From positions 1-7,822 of the forward strand of contig CALWYA010000064.1 of NCBI GenBank assembly GCA_944385645.1: 7,822 nucleotides of DNA, given 5' to 3'. Numbering within the stretch: the stretch's first letter is position 1; every line of letters starts with the position of its first letter. The notes below the pieces were generated by a model. That model was given only the letters and a program-made list of their open reading frames with translations, searched no databases and had not been told where the DNA came from. A program made the translations under genes and the position numbers. The DNA is from an uncultured Oscillospiraceae bacterium (GTDB taxonomy: Bacteria; Bacillota; Clostridia; Oscillospirales; Oscillospiraceae). Of the stretch, positions 4,189-7,822 are shown piece after piece.

Positions 4189-5412
4189 TTATTCTTCCAG
4201 CTCCACCAGCGCCCAGAACCGCCGGCCGGGCCGCTCCTCCACCGCCCCCTGGACCTGGAGCATGGTCAGGGCGGACAGGACGTACCGGGCGGGGATCTGG
4301 GTGCGCTCCACGATCTCGTCGGCCCCCAAGGGCTTGTCCGCCAGGGCGGCCAGGATGGTCAGCTCGTCGTCGGTGAAGCGGCTCTTCTGCTCCCCCCGGG
4401 GGATGCGCTCCCGGCCGGGAGTAGGCTCCGCCTCCGGCTCGGCCCGGGCCGGCTGTTCCGGCCCGCCCGGCTCCCGGGGCTCCTCCAGCCGGGCCTGGGC
4501 CACCTGGGGCGGCAGGGGCGCGGCGGAGGCCAGCTTCTGGGGGAAGCGGTCCCAGTACTCCTCCAGGATGTCCCGGCCGCAGGTGACCAGCTTGGCCCCC
4601 TGCTGGATGAGGCGGTTGGTCCCCTCGCTCATCTGGGCGTCGATGGGGCCGGGGACGGCGAACACGTCCCGGTCCTGTTCCAGGGCGTGGTTCACGGTGA
4701 GAATGGTACCCCCGAAGGGACGGCACTCCACCGCCAGCACCCCCAGGGACAGGCCGCTGAGGATGCGGTTGCGGGGGCGGTAGTGGTCCCCCCGGGGCTC
4801 GGTGCCGGGCGGGTACTCGGACACCAGGGCGCCCACCGCCGCCACATCCTCGGCCAGAAAGCGGTGCTCCTTGGGGGTGATCCGGTCCACGCCCCCGGCC
4901 AGCAGGGAGATCACCGGGCCGCCCCCCTTCAGGGCGCCCCGGATGGCGCAGCCGTCGACGCCCTGGGCGATGCCCGACACCACCAGCGCCCCGCCGGCGG
5001 ACAGCTCCAGGCCGAACTTCTCCGCCGCCATCCGCCCGTACTCCGAAGGCTCCCGGGCCCCCACCACGGCGATGGCCGCCTCGTCGTCCACCCGCAGCTT
5101 CTTCCCCCGCCAGTAGAGGACGGCCGGCGGGTCGGCCAGCTGCCGCAGCCGCTGGGGGTAGTCGGCGTCCTGGAGGGTCATGATGTCCACCCCCAGCCGG
5201 TCGCAGTCGGCCAGGATGCGGTCCGGGAGGTCCATGCTCTTGTCCAGCAGGCCGCTCCACGCCCCGGGGCTTCCGGGCAGCTGCCCGTACTCCTCCCCGT
5301 CGGCGTAGTAGGCCCGCTCCGGGGTGACGAAGCAGTCCAGCACCGCCAGGACCTTTCTGGCCTCCATCCGCTTCCGGCTGGTCAGCCAAAGCCAGTATTT
5401 CAGGTCGGCCAT
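4189..5412 (-). CDS. dprA: DprA/Smf, DNA-processing protein
   Basis: Binds incoming single-stranded DNA in the cytoplasm during natural transformation and loads RecA on it; also widespread in species not known to transform. 407 residues. Residues 1-100 form the N-terminal SAM-like helical region. The Rossmann-like DprA core (about 100-285) has VVGAREPSEYG (117-126), SGIAQGVDGCAIRGAL (146-161), YRPRNRILSGLS (211-222) and GTNRLIQQGAKLV. A proline/glutamate-rich linker (about 298-345) leads to the C-terminal winged-helix DML1 domain (346-403). The usual R-G-[IV]-D...A-H of the second motif reads Q-G-V-D...A-I here, a mild deviation. The ATG at 5410-5412 is chosen because AAGGGGG lies 8 bases upstream; an ATG at 5460 in the same frame would overlap the divergent promoter. 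Co-directional with topA; function in transformation cannot be judged without the com genes. Confidence 0.95.
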   Translation of the reverse strand: MADLKYWLWLTSRKRMEARKVLAVLDCFVTPERAYYADGEEYGQLPGSPGAWSGLLDKSMDLPDRILADCDRLGVDIMTLQDADYPQRLRQLADPPAVLYWRGKKLRVDDEAAIAVVGAREPSEYGRMAAEKFGLELSAGGALVVSGIAQGVDGCAIRGALKGGGPVISLLAGGVDRITPKEHRFLAEDVAAVGALVSEYPPGTEPRGDHYRPRNRILSGLSLGVLAVECRPFGGTILTVNHALEQDRDVFAVPGPIDAQMSEGTNRLIQQGAKLVTCGRDILEEYWDRFPQKLASAAPLPPQVAQARLEEPREPGGPEQPARAEPEAEPTPGRERIPRGEQKSRFTDDELTILAALADKPLGADEIVERTQIPARYVLSALTMLQVQGAVEERPGRRFWALVELEE

Positions 5413-5443
5413 CTCCGCATCCCCCTTCCCGGAAAATTTTTCA

Positions 5444-5472
5444 TTGACGGATCGCCCCAATCAAGGTATGGT
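5444..5472 (+). promoter_or_regulatory. Sigma-A-type promoter of the MFS transporter gene
   Basis: TTGACG (5444-5449), a 17-base spacer, then TATGGT (5467-5472). The start of transcription would fall near 5479. A ribosome binding site AAAGGAA (5486-5492) lies 8 bases before the ATG at 5501. The promoter sits in the 88-base divergent gap with dprA, so the two genes share a control region. No operator palindrome is evident. Confidence 0.62.
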
Positions 5473-5500
5473 ATGGAGAGAAGAGAAAGGAAGCGATCTC

Positions 5501-6736
5501 ATGAGTTCTACCCGCCGCGTCCACTATGCGTGGATCATCTGTCTGGGCGGCACGCTGATGCTGTTCACCAGTCTGGGGCTGGGCACCAACGTCTTCTCCG
5601 CCTTTCAGCCCTATCTGCTGGAATATGCCGGCCTGAGCAACACCCAGGGGGCCTGGATCGTCACCGTGCGCAGCTTCTTCATCCTGGTGGGCATGGCCAC
5701 CGCCAACGCCCTGGTGGACCGCCTGGGTCTGCGCCGGGCCTGCACGGTCTCCCTGCTGCTGCTGGCCGCCTCCAGCTTTCTGTTCGGGGCGGCGCGCCAG
5801 TTCCCCCTGTACTGTCTGGCCTCCGCCATCGTGGGCCTGGTGTACAGCTGGGCGGGAATGATTCCCGCCTCCCTGCTCATCAGCCACTGGTTCCAGGACC
5901 GCCGGGCCCTGGCCCTGAGCATTGTGGCGGCGGGCAGCGGTCTGGCCACCATTGTGGCCCCCGTCCCCTTCACCTTCCTGATCCGGACCTTCAGCCTCCG
6001 GACGAGCTTCTGGACCGAGGGGTGCATCATGCTCCTGGCCTGCGGGGTCGTCTGGCTGCTGGTGCGGGACCGGCCGGAGGAGATGGGCCTGTCCCCCTAT
6101 CGGGCGGCCGGTGGGACGGACGAGCCCGCCCGGCCCCGCCCCGCGCCCCAGGGCTTCACCCCGGTGTATCAGGGCTTCGTGCTGGCCGCCGCCTTCATGG
6201 TGGGGGCGGCCACCAGCCTGGGCATCACCAACACCGGCGTGCTCTACTCCACCGCGGGGTACGACCCCGCCGTGGTGGCCCAGCTCATCTCCTGCATGGG
6301 CCTGTGCATGATCGTGGGCAAGGTGTCCTACGGCCAGGTGGTGGACCGCATGGGGGGCCGCTTTGCCAACTATGTGTACTTCACCCTGATCCTGATCGGC
6401 TATGCCCTGTGCTGTCTGGCCGACCTGGGGAACGTCCCCCTGGCCTTCGCCGCCATGGTGATCTCGGGGGTGGGTCTGCCCCTGTGCGCCGTCTCTCCCC
6501 CGGTGTGGACCCGGGACCTGTACGGCGACGAGAACTACACCCGCGGTCTGAAATGGGTCCAGACCATCTTCGCCCTGGGCATCTTCGTCGTCGGCCCCGT
6601 CCCCGGCCTTCTGGCCGACTGGACGGACAGCTATGTGCCGGCCTACGCCCTGTTCTGGGTCATGCTGCTGCTCTCTCTGATCCTGCTGGGCTGGGTCTAC
6701 GCCCGGCTGCGCGCCGGGGGCCGGCCGGGCCGCTAA
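5501..6736 (+). CDS. Major facilitator superfamily transporter, OFA/monocarboxylate-like
   Basis: An inner-membrane secondary transporter of 411 residues with about 12 hydrophobic segments in two halves. The halves are split by a hydrophilic loop at about 189-222 (RDRPEEMGLSPYRAAGG and a proline/arginine-rich stretch). The loop between segments 2 and 3 has the MFS motif-A-like DRLGLRRA (73-80), repeated in the second half as VVDRMGGR (280-287). The first helix region (YAWIICLGGTLMLFTSLGLG) and SHWFQDRRALALSIVAAGSG (128-147) resemble oxalate:formate antiporter and monocarboxylate-transporter relatives, so an organic anion is a reasonable guess. The substrate is not readable from sequence. The start is fixed by a good ribosome binding site and promoter. 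It is divergent from dprA and converges on the methyltransferase gene, with the two stop codons overlapping, and appears monocistronic. Confidence 0.9.
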   Translation: MSSTRRVHYAWIICLGGTLMLFTSLGLGTNVFSAFQPYLLEYAGLSNTQGAWIVTVRSFFILVGMATANALVDRLGLRRACTVSLLLLAASSFLFGAARQFPLYCLASAIVGLVYSWAGMIPASLLISHWFQDRRALALSIVAAGSGLATIVAPVPFTFLIRTFSLRTSFWTEGCIMLLACGVVWLLVRDRPEEMGLSPYRAAGGTDEPARPRPAPQGFTPVYQGFVLAAAFMVGAATSLGITNTGVLYSTAGYDPAVVAQLISCMGLCMIVGKVSYGQVVDRMGGRFANYVYFTLILIGYALCCLADLGNVPLAFAAMVISGVGLPLCAVSPPVWTRDLYGDENYTRGLKWVQTIFALGIFVVGPVPGLLADWTDSYVPAYALFWVMLLLSLILLGWVYARLRAGGRPGR

Positions 6737-7491
6737 TCCCCCCGGGCCGCCTCCCACAGGAGGACGGCGGCGGCCGCGGCGGCGTTCAGCGACTCGCACC
6801 GGGGGCGCATGGGGATCTTCACCGTCAGCCGGCTCTGGGCCAGCAGCCCGGGGGACACCCCCCGGCCCTCGCTGCCGATGACCAGGGCGCACCGGCTCAG
6901 GTCCGCCTGCCGCAGGTCGGCCGTGTCCGCCCGGAGGGCGGTGGCGTACAGGGGCAGGCCGGAGCGCTCCAGCAGCCCGGACAGCTCCTCCGCCTCCAGC
7001 TCGTACACCGGCAGGCGGAAGCAGGCCCCCATGGTGGCGCGCACCGTCTTGGGGGCGAAGGGGTCGGCGCAGCCGTTGACCAGGAGCAGGCCGTCCGCCC
7101 CCAGGGCGTCGGCGGTGCGCCAGATGGTGCCCACGTTGCCCGGGTCCTGGACGCCGTCCAGCACCAGATACCGCCGGCCGGCCAGCTTCTCCGGCGGGGC
7201 GGTGGCGGGCATCCGGGCCAGAAACAGCACCCCCTGGGGGGTCCTGGTGTCGCACAGGCTGTCCAGCAGGTCGCCGGGTACCTCCACCAGCCGGGCCCCG
7301 GCCGGTGGGGCGAAGGCCGCCCCCGGGGCGGCGATCACCGTCTCCACCGGCCAGCCGGCCTTTTCCGCCTCCTCCAGCAGCTTGGGCCCCTCCCCGGGGA
7401 ACAGGCCCAGCTCCCGCCGGAGGCTCCGGTCCCGATTCAGTTTTCTCACCTGGGCGACCAGCGGGTTGTGCCGGCTGGTGATCTGCTCCAC
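6733..7491 (-). CDS. TrmH/SpoU-family RNA 2'-O-ribose methyltransferase
   Basis: Uses S-adenosylmethionine to methylate a ribose 2'-OH in tRNA or rRNA. 252 residues. An N-terminal substrate-binding domain (about 1-98; ITSRHNPLVAQVRKL, then FPGEGPKLLEEA) has the layout of the TsnR/RlmB-like branch. It precedes a SPOUT trefoil-knot domain with all three motifs: QDPGNVGTIWRTADALGAD (N119, R125), VIGSEGRGVSP (E208) and CESLNAAAAAAVLLWEA (S234-N236). The exact target nucleotide cannot be assigned. A GTG start at 7489-7491 is chosen because GGGGGG lies 9 bases upstream; the in-frame ATG at 7536 would translate through a hairpin. The TAG stop (6733-6735) overlaps the TAA (6734-6736) of the convergent transporter. 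It has its own promoter. Confidence 0.93.
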   Translation of the reverse strand: MEQITSRHNPLVAQVRKLNRDRSLRRELGLFPGEGPKLLEEAEKAGWPVETVIAAPGAAFAPPAGARLVEVPGDLLDSLCDTRTPQGVLFLARMPATAPPEKLAGRRYLVLDGVQDPGNVGTIWRTADALGADGLLLVNGCADPFAPKTVRATMGACFRLPVYELEAEELSGLLERSGLPLYATALRADTADLRQADLSRCALVIGSEGRGVSPGLLAQSRLTVKIPMRPRCESLNAAAAAAVLLWEAARGD

Positions 7492-7510
7492 GGGACAAGC
7501 CCCCCTGCCG

Positions 7511-7533
7511 CCCCCGCCGGATTCCGGCGGGGG
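7511..7533. promoter_or_regulatory. Perfect GC hairpin in the 5' leader of the methyltransferase gene
   Basis: CCCCCGCCGG (7511-7520) and CCGGCGGGGG (7524-7533) pair perfectly around ATT. On the minus strand it lies some 7-8 bases after the predicted transcript start and ends about 20 bases before the GTG. A T-run is lacking on the minus strand, so it is not a terminator for the gene to the right. It could protect the 5' end of the mRNA or limit ribosome access. Confidence 0.6.
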
Positions 7534-7547
7534 CAAATTTCTTATTC

Positions 7548-7576
7548 ATATTAAAGGTATCCCCCGCCGTTGTCAA
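7548..7576 (-). promoter_or_regulatory. Sigma-A-type promoter of the TrmH-family gene
   Basis: On the minus strand TTGACA (7576-7571) is followed by a 17-base spacer and TAATAT (7553-7548). The -35 is a perfect match and the spacing ideal, while the -10 matches TATAAT at 4 of 6. Transcription should begin near 7540, placing the gene in its own unit although dapF lies upstream on the same strand. Confidence 0.75.
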
Positions 7577-7671
7577 GCTAACTTTTTCAGTCCGGGGGAA
7601 AATCCCCTGTTTCCCGCCGTTTCCCCAGGCCCTCGCTCCCGCCCCGCCCGGGGGGGGCGCGCGGACCGGGC

Positions 7672-7822
7672 TCAGGCGTTGGGCCCCGGAAAACCGCCCC
7701 GCGGGGCCGCCCCGTCCAGGGGGAACTCCCCCCAAAACACCGCCCGGGCCGGGCCGGTCATCCACCCATGGCTCCCCCGCCCCTCCAGGGCCCGCGCCCC
7801 GCCGGGCAGCCGGGCCAGGACC
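7672..7822 (-). CDS. dapF: Probable diaminopimelate epimerase, C-terminal end
   Basis: Only the last 49 codons are in the window; the gene continues past the right edge. DapF converts LL- to meso-diaminopimelate for lysine and peptidoglycan synthesis. The visible end carries the family's C-terminal pattern: LPGG near the start and HGWMTGPARAVFWGEF after it (the MTGPA..VF.GE signature). A short, non-conserved, proline/glycine-rich tail ends PGPNA. The catalytic cysteines lie outside the window, so the call rests on this short block alone. The stop TGA is at 7672-7674. No clear terminator follows: the next 95 bases have G/C runs and an imperfect GGGGATTTTCCCC hairpin but no U-tract. Confidence 0.75.
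   Translation of the reverse strand, partial: VLARLPGGARALEGRGSHGWMTGPARAVFWGEFPLDGAAPRGGFPGPNA

Noticed and set aside
7511..7533. Rho-independent terminator for the gene at the right edge
   Set aside because: On the minus strand the stem is followed by GGCAGGGGGG and not by a T-run. A short mixed T stretch is on the plus strand, where no gene ends nearby.
4060..7554. A 1164-codon open frame on the plus strand, antisense to dprA and crossing the transporter
   Set aside because: It is out of frame with the transporter and its translation is low-complexity proline/glycine/arginine/histidine. Long shadow frames are expected at this GC content; dprA, the MFS gene and the methyltransferase explain the region.
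7640..7665. G/C runs as a possible G-quadruplex
   Set aside because: Only one long G-run is present, in a generally GC-rich stretch; four spaced runs on one strand are not seen.
5441..7765. A 774-codon minus-strand frame across the transporter and the methyltransferase
   Set aside because: Shadow frame rich in Gly/Pro/Arg/Gln with no domain resemblance; it overlaps two well-supported genes.

Overview
The window is GC-rich, tightly packed bacterial chromosome. It looks like a high-GC member of the Clostridia, probably an Oscillospiraceae-type gut bacterium such as Flavonifractor or its relatives. The basis is the Firmicutes-type order dprA-topA-(island)-trmFO, the style of the proteins, the purine-rich ribosome binding sites, and the kind of intergenic hairpin repeats present. 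The genus is an inference and was not tested.

Layout, left to right. Positions 1-218 (minus) hold the first 72 codons of trmFO (tRNA U54 methylation). Positions 219-1635 form an island: a small DUF559-type nuclease gene (minus), a dense block of GC-rich hairpin repeats (about 650-1065), a small XRE-family repressor (minus), and a divergent 86-residue hypothetical gene (plus). A strong palindromic operator lies between those last two. Positions 1636-4017 (minus) are topA, DNA topoisomerase I, with three zinc-ribbon motifs and a lysine-rich, histone H1-like tail. Positions 4050-4163 hold a MITE-like inverted-repeat element. Positions 4189-5412 (minus) are dprA, the DNA-processing protein of transformation. 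Positions 5501-6736 (plus) are a 12-TM major facilitator transporter, divergent from dprA. Positions 6733-7491 (minus) are a TrmH/SpoU-family RNA 2'-O-methyltransferase whose stop codon overlaps that of the transporter. Positions 7672-7822 (minus) are the C-terminal end of what looks like dapF (diaminopimelate epimerase).

How it fits together. dprA, topA and trmFO are neighbours in Bacillus subtilis (smf-topA-gid) and other Firmicutes. Here the dprA-topA junction carries a MITE-like element and the topA-trmFO junction carries about 1.4 kb of accessory DNA, so the old operon has been colonised twice by repeats.

The most interesting structure is the DUF559 gene. Stem-loop repeats of one architecture flank it, with their G-rich tails facing inward. 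One tail appears to supply its ribosome binding site and the other encodes its last 22 residues. This resembles the gene-plus-flanking-palindromes organisation of REP/RAYT elements, but with a PD-(D/E)XK-like nuclease in place of a tyrosine transposase. The link between nuclease and repeats is an inference.
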